Made by a program: the position numbers and the translations under genes. Positions 53,118 through 62,779 of a DNA stretch of 64,000 nt are shown piece by piece; the first letter of the stretch is position 1; every line of letters begins with the position of its first letter. Origin of the DNA: Vogesella margarita (lineage in GTDB: Bacteria; Pseudomonadota; Gammaproteobacteria; Burkholderiales; Chromobacteriaceae); NCBI RefSeq assembly GCF_028548475.1, contig NZ_JAQQLE010000007.1:1-64000 (forward strand), written 5' to 3'. Below the pieces are notes generated by a model. It made no database searches, was not told the origin of the DNA, and worked only from the letters and a program-made list of their open reading frames with translations.

Positions 53118-53945
53118 TCAGTGTTCGACCGCGGTACGCATCTTCTCGGCGCGGCCGCGCAGCCATTCCAGTGTCAGCAGCAGCGCGATGGAGAACAGGA
53201 TCAGCACCGTGGCCGCGGCGGCGATCGCCGGGCTGATGTTTTCCTTGATACCGCCGAACATCTGCCGTGGCAGCGTCGACTGCTCCGGACCGGCCAGGAA
53301 CAGCGTCACCACCACTTCGTCGAACGAGGTGGCGAAGGCGAACAGGCCGCCGGAGATCACGCCCGGCGCGATCAGCGGGAACACCACGCGACGGTAGGTG
53401 GTCAGCGGGTTGGCGCCGAGGTTGGCGCTGGCCTTGATCAGGTTGACGTTGAAGTTGCCCAGCGTCGCAGACACGGTGATCACCACGAACGGCACGCCCA
53501 GCGCGGCGTGTACCAGGATCAGGCCGAGGTAGCTGTTGGTCAGCCCCAGCGGCGCGAAGAACAGGTAGGAGCCGACACCGACGATCACCACCGGCACCAC
53601 CATCGGCGAGATCAGGATGCTCATCAGCAGCGCCTTGCCGGGGAAGTTGCTGGAGGTCAGACCGACCGCGGCCAGCGAACCGAGCACCATCGCCAGCAGC
53701 GTCGCCGCCGGCGCCACGATGAAGCTGTTCTTCAGCGAATTCAGCCACACCTCGTTGCCGAAGAATTCCTGATACCAGCGCAGCGAGAAATGCTCGATCG
53801 GGTACAGCAGGAAGGTGTTGTCCGAGAACGACAGCGGAACGATCACCAGCAGCGGCGACACCAGGAAGATCAGGACCGACACGCACAGGGCGCGGAACGT
53901 CCAGAACCAGATGCGCTCGATCGGGGAAGCGTAGTTTGGCAGCAT
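53118..53945 (-). CDS. Polyamine-type ABC transporter permease (PotI/PotC type)
   Basis: 275 residues, six membrane helices, EAA-like loop IKASANLGANPLTTYRRVVFPLIAPG. PotC/PotI family inner-membrane subunit. It begins 3 bases after the other permease gene. Last gene of ATPase-binding protein-permease-permease. Confidence 0.92.
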   Translation of the reverse strand: MLPNYASPIERIWFWTFRALCVSVLIFLVSPLLVIVPLSFSDNTFLLYPIEHFSLRWYQEFFGNEVWLNSLKNSFIVAPAATLLAMVLGSLAAVGLTSSNFPGKALLMSILISPMVVPVVIVGVGSYLFFAPLGLTNSYLGLILVHAALGVPFVVITVSATLGNFNVNLIKASANLGANPLTTYRRVVFPLIAPGVISGGLFAFATSFDEVVVTLFLAGPEQSTLPRQMFGGIKENISPAIAAAATVLILFSIALLLTLEWLRGRAEKMRTAVEH

Positions 53946-53948
53946 GAT

Positions 53949-55211
53949 TTACCCCAGACTCAGTTTGTTAGCACCCACCAGCTTGCTGTACACCGCGTAC
54001 AGCGTCATGGTGGCAACCAGCAGCAGCGAACCCAGTGCTGCAGCCATGCCCCAGTTGATGGTGACGTTGGTGTAGAACGCGACGTAGTAGCTGACCATCT
54101 GCTCTTGCGGGCCGCCCAGCAGTGCCGGGGTGATGTAGTAGCCCATGCACATGATGAACACCAGCAAGGCACCGGCAGCCACACCAGCCACAGTCTGCGG
54201 GAAGTAGATCTTCCAGAACGCGGCGAACGGATGGTCGCCCAGCGAGATGGCGGCACGCATATAGGTCGGCGGAATGCTCTTCATCACGCTGTAGGCCGGC
54301 AGGATCACGAACGGCAGCAGGATGTGCACCATGGCGATGTAGACGCCGGTACGGTTGAACGCCAGCTGCAGCGGCTCGCCGATGATGCCCAGCCCCATCA
54401 GTGCGGAGTTGATCAGGCCTTCCTGTTGCAAGAGCACGATCCACGACGCCACGCGCACCAGTACCGAGGTCCAGAACGGCAGCAGCACCAGGATCATCAG
54501 CAGGTTGCTCTTGCGCGCCGGCAGGTTGGCCAGCCAGTAGGCCACCGGATACCCCAGCAGCACGCTGAACAGCGTGATCCACATGCTCATCCACAGCGTA
54601 CGGCCGAAGATGCTGAGGAAGGCGCGCTCTTCTTCCGGTGCCAGCTCCGGTGTGCCGGCCTTGGTTTCACGCAGGTCCATCGCGCTGTACAGGTAGTACG
54701 GCGTCCACGACTTCGCGTTCTTGGCGATCACGTGCCAGTGGTCGGGATCACCCCAGCGCTCGTCGATAGCGATGAAATGATCACGGACCGATTCGCCGGG
54801 CGCGAGCTCCAGCGGCATCTTGCGCGCACTGCGCTGGATCAGCGAGCGGAAGCCGCTGATGTCCATGTTCAGGCGCTTGGAGATTTCGGGAACGGTTTTC
54901 TGTTCCTTGGCGACGGTCAGGTCGCGTGCCATCGCGGCAAACACCGTTTCCGATGGCAGGCCGCGGCGATCCCAGCCGGCAATGGCCGCCGAGGTCTGCG
55001 GCAGGTAGGTAATGACTTCCGGGTTGTCCACACTGCGCTTGAGCAGCATGGCAATCGGCACCAGGAAGGTCAGCAACAGGAACAGCGCCAGTGGCGCAAC
55101 CAGCGCGATAGCCTTCAGCTGCTTGTTGCGACGTTCGCGGGCCAGCTTGACTTTCAGGGATTCGCCGTCGGCGGCAGTCAGTGGCGCATTCATGGTCATG
55201 GTCTCGGACAT
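53949..55211 (-). CDS. Polyamine-type ABC transporter permease (PotH/PotB type) with a long insertion
   Basis: 420 residues, about 120-140 longer than PotB. After the first membrane span (about 33-55) a large soluble insert (about 57-185, including VAKEQKTVPEISKRLNMD and WHVIAKNAKSWTPYYLY) precedes the remaining five spans and the EAA loop. The insert should lie in the periplasm and may contact the binding protein. Start uncertain: MSETMTMNAP at 55211, or two to four codons later. Confidence 0.9.
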   Translation of the reverse strand: MSETMTMNAPLTAADGESLKVKLARERRNKQLKAIALVAPLALFLLLTFLVPIAMLLKRSVDNPEVITYLPQTSAAIAGWDRRGLPSETVFAAMARDLTVAKEQKTVPEISKRLNMDISGFRSLIQRSARKMPLELAPGESVRDHFIAIDERWGDPDHWHVIAKNAKSWTPYYLYSAMDLRETKAGTPELAPEEERAFLSIFGRTLWMSMWITLFSVLLGYPVAYWLANLPARKSNLLMILVLLPFWTSVLVRVASWIVLLQQEGLINSALMGLGIIGEPLQLAFNRTGVYIAMVHILLPFVILPAYSVMKSIPPTYMRAAISLGDHPFAAFWKIYFPQTVAGVAAGALLVFIMCMGYYITPALLGGPQEQMVSYYVAFYTNVTINWGMAAALGSLLLVATMTLYAVYSKLVGANKLSLG

Positions 55212-55274
55212 GGGCAAACACTTGATGAGTGCAGCCCGGTCGGAACCGGGCCGCATGGCAGCAGACAACGGCAA

Positions 55275-55331
55275 CCCTCCCCCGCTGCGGCCAACGTTGG
55301 CCGCAACGGCGTCAGGCTGCCAGGACAGCGA
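55275..55331. repeat. Overlapping inverted pair of the dispersed word between transporter genes
   Basis: TGCGGCCAAC and GTTGGCCGCA abut at 55287-55306 to form an uninterrupted palindrome of the AACGTTGGCCGCA variant. It lies in the 120-base gap between the binding-protein stop and the permease start, so it may attenuate downstream expression by a hairpin. Confidence 0.7.
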
Positions 55332-56372
55332 TTAGCGTGCAGCCCAAGCGTTGAAACGCTCTTCCAGCTCTTCGCCATTCTCGACCCAGAAGTTCACGTC
55401 CAGAGGCAGGGCGTTCTTCAGGTTGGCCGGCCAGGTCGGCAGGTTGGATGCCGACTTCGGATCCACCTTCTGGATCGCCTTCATGTTGGTCGGACCGTAG
55501 GCGATCTTGCTGGAGTAGATGGCCTGGTATTGCGGCTGGCTGGCGTGCTTGATGAAGTCCATCGCCTCTTTGGCCTTTGGCGAACCCTTCGGAATCGCCC
55601 ACGAATCGACGTCGTAGACGCTGCCGGCCCATACCACTTTCAGGTTCTTGCCTTCCTTCTGCGCGGTATCGATACGGCCGTTGTAGGCCGAGCTCATCAC
55701 CACGTCACCGGAGGCCAGGAACTGTGGCGGCTGCGCGCCGGCTTCCCACCACTGGATGTTCGGCTTCAGCTGGTCCAGTTTCTTGAAGGCGCGGTCCACA
55801 CCGGCCTTGGTCGACAGTACCTTGTACACATCGGCCGGCTTCACGCCGTCAGCCTGGATCGCGAATTCCAGGGTGTACTTGGCGCCCTTGCGCAGGCCGC
55901 GCTTGCCCGGGAATTTCTTCACGTCCCAGAAATCGGCCCAGCTCTTCGGTGCCACTTTCAGCTTGTCGGCGTTGTAGGCCATCGCGGTGGACCATACGAA
56001 CATGCCGACACCGCACTCGGTGACCGCCGGTTTCACGAAGTCGGCCTTGTTGCCCACTTTCGCCCAGTTGATCTTCTCGAACATGCCCTCTTCACAGCCA
56101 CGCAGCAGTTCCGGCGACTCGACTTCCACCAGATCCCAGCTGACTTTCTTGGTGTCGACCATGGCCTTGATCTTGGCCATTTCGCCGTTGTAGTCACCGG
56201 CGGTGATCTTGTGGCCGGTGGCCTTTTCGAAGGTCTGGTAGTAGGCCGCAACCTGGGCGTCCTTGTTGGCACCACCAAACGAAATCACGGTCAGGTCCTT
56301 GGCCATTGCCGGGGCGGCCAGCGCCATGGCAACCGACAACACAGCAACGCGTGGCAGGTATTTCTTGTTCAT
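55332..56372 (-). CDS. Polyamine-type ABC transporter substrate-binding protein
   Basis: 346 residues, signal peptide ending APAMA, mature start KDLTVISFGGANKDAQ. PotD/PotF/YdcS-like fold (WDLVEVESPELLRGCEEGMFEKI, ASGDVVMSSAYNGRID, VWAGSVYDVDSWAIPKGSP). Polyamine or a related amine is the likely ligand; it cannot be settled from sequence. RBS AGGAG 8 bases upstream. Confidence 0.88.
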   Translation of the reverse strand: MNKKYLPRVAVLSVAMALAAPAMAKDLTVISFGGANKDAQVAAYYQTFEKATGHKITAGDYNGEMAKIKAMVDTKKVSWDLVEVESPELLRGCEEGMFEKINWAKVGNKADFVKPAVTECGVGMFVWSTAMAYNADKLKVAPKSWADFWDVKKFPGKRGLRKGAKYTLEFAIQADGVKPADVYKVLSTKAGVDRAFKKLDQLKPNIQWWEAGAQPPQFLASGDVVMSSAYNGRIDTAQKEGKNLKVVWAGSVYDVDSWAIPKGSPKAKEAMDFIKHASQPQYQAIYSSKIAYGPTNMKAIQKVDPKSASNLPTWPANLKNALPLDVNFWVENGEELEERFNAWAAR

Positions 56373-56447
56373 TGGTCATTCTCCTCTGGGGTATTGCTCA
56401 TTTGCATTACGTGGGGGGTTGGTACGCCTGTAGGCAGGCTTGTTTTT

Positions 56448-57563
56448 TTAGTGGCTGACGATGGCCGAATCCAGTGCGCGGATATCACGGGCCATCCAGC
56501 CGACATCGAGCATGTCGCCGGTTTTCCAGCTGCTGTCCAGCTCGCCGACCGGCACCTTGACCATGAAACCGCTCTGGCCGGCGACATCGAGGCGCAGGCG
56601 GACGTGGTCGCCGAAGTAGATGAACTCCGCCAGTTTGGCCTTGAGGCGGTTTTCGCAGGCCTCGGCCAGACGGTTCAGGCGCACGCGCTCCGGACGGATG
56701 GACATCGAGGTCGGCTCGCCGTTGCGGCCAACGCAGATCGCCGAGGCCTTGACCACTTCGCCGCTGGCCAGACGCACTGCACAGTGCTGGCCGGCAACGT
56801 CGACCACTTCGCCGTGCAGGGTGTTGTTCTCGCCGATGAAGTTGGCGACGAAGGAGTTGACCGGCGCCTCGTACAGCACGTTGGCCGCATCGATCTGCTG
56901 GATCACGCCGTCCTTGAACACCGCCACGCGGTCGGACATGGTCAGCGCCTCGCCCTGGTCGTGGGTCACGTACACCACGGTGATGCCGAGGTTCTCGTGG
57001 ATGTGCTTGATTTCCAGCTGCATGTGTTCGCGCAGCTGCTTGTCCAGCGCGCCCAGCGGTTCGTCCATCAGCACCAGCTGCGGTTCGAACACCAGCGCCC
57101 GCGCCAGTGCCACACGCTGTTGCTGGCCACCGGACATCTGGCCCGGATAGCGGTGCGCCAGCGCATCAAGCTTGACCATGCCCAGCGCCTTTTTCACGCG
57201 CTCGGCGATCTCGCTCTTGTTCATCTTGCGCAGGGTCAGCGGGTAGGCAAGGTTTTCCGCCACGGTCATGTGCGGGAACAACGCGTAGTTCTGGAACACC
57301 ATGCCGATGTTGCGCTTGTGCGGCGGCACGTTGTTCAGCAGCTGGCCGTCAAGGCGGATCTCGCCGTGGGTCGGTGTTTCGAAGCCGGCCAGCATCATCA
57401 GGCAGGTGGTCTTGCCGGAGCCGGAGGGCCCGAGCATGGTAAGGAATTCCCCGCGACGGATGTCGAGGTCGAGATGCTTGACGATCAGAGACTCACCATC
57501 GTAGCTCTTCTGCACGCCACGAAAGCTGACCAGCGCGTCACTGGCCGGTGTTGAGTTGCCCAT
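56448..57563 (-). CDS. Polyamine-type ABC transporter ATP-binding protein (PotA/PotG type)
   Basis: 371 residues. Walker A GPSGSGKTT, signature MSGGQQQRVALARAL, Walker B LVLMDEP, THDQGEALTMSDRV, and a C-terminal TOBE_2 domain. First gene of the operon, start ATG 57563 with GGAGA upstream. A 15-base palindrome sits 20 bases before the start and an NtrC-like site about 225 bases upstream. Confidence 0.93.
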   Translation of the reverse strand: MGNSTPASDALVSFRGVQKSYDGESLIVKHLDLDIRRGEFLTMLGPSGSGKTTCLMMLAGFETPTHGEIRLDGQLLNNVPPHKRNIGMVFQNYALFPHMTVAENLAYPLTLRKMNKSEIAERVKKALGMVKLDALAHRYPGQMSGGQQQRVALARALVFEPQLVLMDEPLGALDKQLREHMQLEIKHIHENLGITVVYVTHDQGEALTMSDRVAVFKDGVIQQIDAANVLYEAPVNSFVANFIGENNTLHGEVVDVAGQHCAVRLASGEVVKASAICVGRNGEPTSMSIRPERVRLNRLAEACENRLKAKLAEFIYFGDHVRLRLDVAGQSGFMVKVPVGELDSSWKTGDMLDVGWMARDIRALDSAIVSH

Positions 57564-57582
57564 CCAGTATTCTCCATTGCAG

Positions 57583-57597
57583 TTCCGCATTGCGGAA
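57583..57597 (-). promoter_or_regulatory. Perfect 15-base palindrome before the polyamine-type operon
   Basis: TTCCGC-ATT-GCGGAA, only 19 bases upstream of the ATPase start codon. Dyads of this form are used by IclR-family regulators, but the factor is inferred; as it lies in the probable leader it could act as a repressor roadblock. Confidence 0.5.
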
Positions 57598-57787
57598 TTA
57601 TGTTTCAGTTTATCCAGATTAACCAGCATCGCTTGGACTGTAAAGCGCTTTTGTTCTGCATACCGGGGCGGTCAATCTGCGCTCAACTAGCGTCTATTAA
57701 TTTAATCACACCGTTTAATAAAACAAGCAAAAATTATTTTACCCATCCGGCACCCTCATTCCTTTTTATAAGACATAGGAATGAACG

Positions 57788-57802
57788 GCACCTTGTTGGT
57801 GC
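57788..57802. promoter_or_regulatory. NtrC-like enhancer site
   Basis: GCACC-TTGTT-GGTGC has the arms and 5-base spacing of the E. coli glnA NtrC sites. More GGTGC/GCACC words lie close by (57859-57866 and 57883-57888). It is about 225 bases upstream of the polyamine-type operon, a typical enhancer distance, but no convincing sigma-54 promoter (GG-N10-GC) was found. The remaining 57598-57924 is non-coding, AT-rich, with no gene visible. Confidence 0.45.
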
Positions 57803-57924
57803 GCAAGATACGGTCGTTCTGGCAACAAATCTGCCTATACGCGGAAAAAATGGAATTTGGTGCACCGCAACCAGCCCGTCCCTGCACCACACATTCAAAC
57901 AACCGTTTGTCGTAAAGCGACAAC

Positions 57925-57952
57925 AAAAAAAAGCCGACCTTGCGGTCGGCTT
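57925..57952 (-). terminator. Terminator behind the NAD-glutamate dehydrogenase gene
   Basis: AAGCCGACC/GGTCGGCTT arms with a 4-base loop, then eight T on the minus strand, 25 bases after the stop. Confidence 0.93.
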
Positions 57953-57976
57953 CAAAGGGAGTAGTAAAACGGAAAC

Positions 57977-60900
57977 TTAAGCGAGCAGGTGGTTGTTCAG
58001 CTCGCGCATGCCGGCAGACAGCATCGCCAGGTCCAGCACGTCGAAGGACTGCAGTTCGACGAACATCTGCTGGCAGGCCTCGACATCGGCGCCACGCTGT
58101 GCAAGCCAGGCGTTGACGAAGGTCGCTTCGCTGGCCTCGTGCAGCGCCTGACGCGTCAGCTCGCGGTGCTGGCGATACAGGTCGTCGCGCAGAGCGGAGC
58201 GCGCCAGCGATTGCCAGCGGTTGTCGCGCGGCAGCTGGGTGATGGCAGCACGCAGCCAGTCCAGTTGCAGATCGCGGCCCAGCTGCAGGTAGTTGGCCGC
58301 AATTGCGTCCAGTGCCAGCTCGCTGCCCTCGCCGATCTCGATGATGTCCATCAGTGGTACCGCGAACTCCAGGCGCGCCAGCACGCTGGCCAGTTCGGCT
58401 GGAACGTTAGGCTGGGCGAAGCGGGCTTCCAGACGGGCAACCTGCGGGTAAACCTCGGCACTGATCAGCTGCGGCAGTTGCTGCAGCAGCGCCTGTACCT
58501 TGGCACCGTACTGGGCGATGACCGCGTTGACCGAACCGGACGGACGGCGGTTGCGCAGTACCCAGCGCACTACGCGTTCCACCAGGGTACGCACCACGAC
58601 CATCATGTCGACCTGCAGGTCGGCCGATACCTTGTTGTCCAGCGCCTCGATCTGCGTCCACAGGCTCTCGGCGTCGAACACGCGGCTGGCGATCCAGAAC
58701 GCACGGGTGATATCGGCAGCGGAGAACGCCGACTCTTCCTGCAGGCGGAACACGAAGGTCACGCCCATGCGGTTGATGATCTGGTTGGCCAGCTGGTTGG
58801 CGATGATCTCGCGCTTCAGGTGGTGCTTCTGCATCTGCTCGCCGAAGCGCTGTTGCAGCGGTTTCGGGAAGTAGTTGACCAGCACTGGCAGGAAGTCGGC
58901 ATCGTCCGGCACGTCGGTCGCCAGGATCGCCTGATCCAGCGAGATCTTGCCGTAGGCCAAGAGTACCGCCACTTCCGGCGGCGTCAGGCCCTGGCGCGCC
59001 AGGCGACGCTCGTTGATCTGGGTTTCCGACGGCAGGTACTCGATCTCGCGATTGAGTTCGCCGGTCTTCTCCATGTGGTTGATCATGCGGCTGTGCGCGC
59101 TGAGCATCGACGCGGCGTGGCTGCGGTTGATCGCCAGCACCTGGGTCTGCAGGTAGTTGTTGCGCAGTACCAGATGGCCGACTTCTTCGGTCATCTCGGC
59201 CAGCAGGTCGTTACGCTGTTTCAGCGTCATGTCGCCGGCCTGCATCACCGCACCCATCAGGATCTTGATGTTGACTTCGTGGTCGGAGCAGTCCACACCG
59301 GCGGAGTTATCAATGGCGTCGGTGCAGATGCGGCCACCGGACAGCGCGAACTCGACACGGCCCAGCTGGGTGCAGGTCAGGTTGCCGCCTTCGGCCACCA
59401 CGCGCACTTGCAGGTCGCGACCGTCGACACGTACCGGATCGCAGGCGCGGTCGCGGGCGTCGGCGTGGCTCTGGGTCGAGGCCTTGACGTAGGTACCGAT
59501 ACCGCCGTTGTACAGCAGGTCGGCCTTGGCCTTCAGGATTTCATGGATCAGCTCGTTCGGCGCCATGCTGTCCTTGTCGGTTTCCAGCCAGGCCTTCACT
59601 TCCGGCGACAGCGGGATCGACTTGGCGGAACGTTCGAAGATGCCACCACCCTGCGAGATCAGCTCGCGGTTGTAGTCGCTCCAGCTGGAACGCGGCAGGT
59701 TGAACAGGCGTGCACGCTCGGCGAAGCTCGCCGCCGCATTCGGCGTCGGGTCCAGGAAGATGTGCAGGTGGTTGAACGCGGCCTTCAGGCAGATGTGTTC
59801 GGACAGCAGCATGCCGTTGCCGAATACGTCGCCGGCCATGTCGCCGATACCGATTACGCTGAAATCCTGCTCCTGGGTGTTGATACCCAGGTGGCGGAAG
59901 TGGCGTTTCACCGATTCCCACGCGCCGCGGGCGGTAATGCCCATGCCCTTGTGGTCGTAGCCGGCGGAGCCGCCGGAGGCGAACGCGTCGCCCAGCCAGA
60001 AGTTGTAGGCTTCGGAGATGCTGTTGGCGATGTCGGAGAAGGTCGCGGTGCCCTTGTCGGCAGCCACCACCAGGTATGGATCATCCGGATCCAGGCGACG
60101 CACGTCGGCCGGCGGAATGATCTGGCCGGTCACCAGGTTGTCAGTGATGTCCAGCAGTGCCGAGATGAAGGTCTTGTAGCAGGCGATGCCTTCGGCCATG
60201 AACGCTTCGCGGTCGGATGGCGCCGGCAGTTGCTTGCCGACGAAACCGCCCTTGGAGCCCATCGGCACGATCACGGAGTTCTTCACCATCTGCGCCTTGA
60301 CGAGGCCCAGTACTTCGGTGCGGAAGTCTTCCATGCGGTCGGACCAGCGCAGGCCGCCACGGGCGACCTTGGAACCGCGCAGGTGCACGCCTTCGATACG
60401 CGGGCTGTAGACCCAGATCTCGAACATCGGGCGCGGCTGCGGCAGGAACGGAATGGCGTTGGATTCCAGCTTGAAGGAAACGTAGGACTTGAGCGCGCCC
60501 TGGGCATCCTTCTGCCAGAAGTTGGTACGGCGGGTCGCCAGGATCACCTGCAGGAAGCCGTTCAGGATGCGGTCTTCGTCGAGGTTGGCCACGTCGTTGA
60601 GCAGGTCTTTCAACTCGGCCTGCAGGTTGGCCGCAGCGGCGTCGTCAAACGCGCTCGGGTGCAGGCGTGCGGCGAACAGTTTCATCAGACGGCGGGTGAT
60701 CTGCGGGTAGTGCGCGACGCAGTTTTCGATGTAGGCCTGGCTGAAGGTGAGGCCGCCCTGGCGCAGGTATTTCGCCAGTGCGCGCACCAGCGTGATCTCG
60801 TGCCAGTCAAGGCCGGCCACCAGGGCCAGACGGTTGAAGCCGTCGTTTTCCACGTCGCGGGCAAACACGCGGGCCAGCAGCGTCTGGAAGTTCTTCTGGA

Positions 60901-62779
60901 CGGCCTCGTCCTGCATCGCCTCGGCGTGTGCGCCCAGCTCCAGGCCGAAGTCGCTGATCCAGACGGTTTCGCCGTTGCGCTCCACCAGGTACGGATGCTC
61001 GTCACGCACCTGCACACCCATGTTTTCCAGGATAGGCAGGCTGGCGGACAGACCCAGCGGCTGGCCGGCACGGAACAGTTTCAGGTTGTACCCCTGGCCG
61101 CGATGGAAGGAACGATACAGCTTCATGGCCAGGCCGTGCTGTTCGGCGGCATCCTCGATCAGCTGGATGTCCAGCACCGCGTTGCGTGCCGCGAATTCTT
61201 CGCGGTAGGCCACCGGGAAGGCGCCACGGTAGCGGTTGAACAGCAGGTTGCCCTTCTCTTCGCCGTGCGCTTCCAGCAGCTGCTGGTGCAGTTCTTCTTC
61301 CCAGCCGCGTACCACGCGGGCAATGTCTTTTTCCAGCTCGTGCTCGTGGAACTGCGGCAGCTGGCCGCCCTGCACGCGGATGATGTAGTGCACGCGCGCC
61401 AGCGGGCTGTCGCTGATCTGCACGCTGAACTCGGCCGCGGCGCCGTTGAAGGCACTCATCAGCACTTTTTCGATCTTCAGGCGGATCTCGGTGTTGAAGC
61501 TGTCACGCGGCACGTACACCAGGCTGCTGACGTAGCGGTGGTAGCGGTCGGCACGGGTGAACAGGCGCACGCGCGGGCGCTCCTGCAGGCTGACGATGCC
61601 TTCCACGATAGGCTGCAGCGTTTCCACCGGGATCTCGAACAGTTCGTCGCGCGGGTAGCTTTCCAGCACGAAGGCCAGGGTCTTGGCCTTGTAGCTGTTG
61701 TCCACGTAGTCGCAGGCATTGACCACCGACGCCACCTTCTGGCGCAGGATAGGGATGTCCTTCGGTGCCGCCTGGTAGGCGCTGGCGGTGTACAGGCCGA
61801 GGAAGCGGCGCTCGCCGATCACTTCGCCCTTGCTGTTGAAACGCTTGATGCCGACAAAGTCCATATAGGCCGGACGGTGCAGCACGGAGCGCGATTGCGA
61901 CTTGTTGAGGATGATCAACTGCGGCTGGTGCGCCAGTTCGCGCAGTGCCGGCGGCAGTGCCTCGAAGCTCTCCGAGTACTCCTTGCCGCCCTGATCCTTC
62001 AGGAAGCCAAGACCGGAGTCCTTCACGATCTTCAGGCTGTCCTGGCCATCGCGCTTGACGAGGTCGTAGTCGCAATAGCCCATGAAAATGAAGTGGTTGG
62101 CGGCCATCCAGTCGAGGAAGGCCACGGCTTCGGCCGCTTCGTCGGCACGCTCGCCCTTGACGTTGTCGAGGTCGGCACGCAGCTGCGCCAGCACCTCGCG
62201 CATTTGCGGCTCGTCCTTGACCACGGAACGCAGATAGGTCAGCACCTGCTCCAGGTCCTGCTGCAGCGCGTGCAGTGCGGCCGGGTCGCTGATGCGGTCA
62301 ACCTGCACGTGGATGAAGGATTCCAGCGGCAGCGAGCGGTCTTCGGTGCGCTTCAGCGCGTCGATCACACCGTTCGCGTCGCGGCCTACCGACAATACCG
62401 GGTGTACCAGCAGGTGCAGGTTCAGGTTGTGGCGGGTCAGCAGCATGGCGATGGAGTCGATCAGGAACGGCATGTCGTCGTTCACGATCTCGATCACGCT
62501 GTGCGTGCTCTGCCAGCCGTCCCGCTCGAAATCGGGATTGTAGATACGGGACTTCAACTGACCCGGCGCGCGCTTGAGCGCGAACTCCAGATGAGCATTG
62601 GCCGCGCCGAACAAGTCCAGGGCGGAGAAGATCTTCAGATCTTCCGATTCAGTCTCTTCAAAGTAGAGGGGAATAAAACTACTGAGGCGGGCACTTTCCG
62701 TATCGGCCAGTTTTTGCTCTGCCACAGCTTGGATATCGGCGATCAGGCCAACAAATTCGGTCTTATTCGTAAGCGACAT
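57977..62779 (-). CDS. gdhB: NAD-specific glutamate dehydrogenase, large (180-kDa) class
   Basis: 1600 residues, the L_180 class size. An N-terminal ACT-like regulatory half (WQSTHSVIEIVNDDMPFLIDSI, then FHRGQGYNLKLF...) precedes the catalytic domain with VARGGLRWSDRMEDFRTEVLGL, VPMGSKGGFVGK and VVAEGGNLTCTQLGR, followed by a helical C-terminal region. Oxidatively deaminates glutamate to 2-oxoglutarate, a catabolic role. Single-gene unit with its own terminator. Divergent from an amino-acid binding-protein gene, which suits amino-acid catabolism. Confidence 0.96.
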   Translation of the reverse strand: MSLTNKTEFVGLIADIQAVAEQKLADTESARLSSFIPLYFEETESEDLKIFSALDLFGAANAHLEFALKRAPGQLKSRIYNPDFERDGWQSTHSVIEIVNDDMPFLIDSIAMLLTRHNLNLHLLVHPVLSVGRDANGVIDALKRTEDRSLPLESFIHVQVDRISDPAALHALQQDLEQVLTYLRSVVKDEPQMREVLAQLRADLDNVKGERADEAAEAVAFLDWMAANHFIFMGYCDYDLVKRDGQDSLKIVKDSGLGFLKDQGGKEYSESFEALPPALRELAHQPQLIILNKSQSRSVLHRPAYMDFVGIKRFNSKGEVIGERRFLGLYTASAYQAAPKDIPILRQKVASVVNACDYVDNSYKAKTLAFVLESYPRDELFEIPVETLQPIVEGIVSLQERPRVRLFTRADRYHRYVSSLVYVPRDSFNTEIRLKIEKVLMSAFNGAAAEFSVQISDSPLARVHYIIRVQGGQLPQFHEHELEKDIARVVRGWEEELHQQLLEAHGEEKGNLLFNRYRGAFPVAYREEFAARNAVLDIQLIEDAAEQHGLAMKLYRSFHRGQGYNLKLFRAGQPLGLSASLPILENMGVQVRDEHPYLVERNGETVWISDFGLELGAHAEAMQDEAVQKNFQTLLARVFARDVENDGFNRLALVAGLDWHEITLVRALAKYLRQGGLTFSQAYIENCVAHYPQITRRLMKLFAARLHPSAFDDAAAANLQAELKDLLNDVANLDEDRILNGFLQVILATRRTNFWQKDAQGALKSYVSFKLESNAIPFLPQPRPMFEIWVYSPRIEGVHLRGSKVARGGLRWSDRMEDFRTEVLGLVKAQMVKNSVIVPMGSKGGFVGKQLPAPSDREAFMAEGIACYKTFISALLDITDNLVTGQIIPPADVRRLDPDDPYLVVAADKGTATFSDIANSISEAYNFWLGDAFASGGSAGYDHKGMGITARGAWESVKRHFRHLGINTQEQDFSVIGIGDMAGDVFGNGMLLSEHICLKAAFNHLHIFLDPTPNAAASFAERARLFNLPRSSWSDYNRELISQGGGIFERSAKSIPLSPEVKAWLETDKDSMAPNELIHEILKAKADLLYNGGIGTYVKASTQSHADARDRACDPVRVDGRDLQVRVVAEGGNLTCTQLGRVEFALSGGRICTDAIDNSAGVDCSDHEVNIKILMGAVMQAGDMTLKQRNDLLAEMTEEVGHLVLRNNYLQTQVLAINRSHAASMLSAHSRMINHMEKTGELNREIEYLPSETQINERRLARQGLTPPEVAVLLAYGKISLDQAILATDVPDDADFLPVLVNYFPKPLQQRFGEQMQKHHLKREIIANQLANQIINRMGVTFVFRLQEESAFSAADITRAFWIASRVFDAESLWTQIEALDNKVSADLQVDMMVVVRTLVERVVRWVLRNRRPSGSVNAVIAQYGAKVQALLQQLPQLISAEVYPQVARLEARFAQPNVPAELASVLARLEFAVPLMDIIEIGEGSELALDAIAANYLQLGRDLQLDWLRAAITQLPRDNRWQSLARSALRDDLYRQHRELTRQALHEASEATFVNAWLAQRGADVEACQQMFVELQSFDVLDLAMLSAGMRELNNHLLA

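Noticed and set aside
52255-53886. 543-codon frame that appears to fuse a permease-like region to the response regulator
   Set aside because: The upstream part is an out-of-frame reading of the permease gene and passes through its terminator; the regulator has its own ATG and ribosome-binding site at 52983.
53121-57554. A 1477-codon open frame antisense to four transporter genes
   Set aside because: It crosses four real genes and their gaps, with His/Arg/Gln-rich composition. Striking length, but all four minus-strand genes are clearly genuine; no ribosome-binding site was evident.
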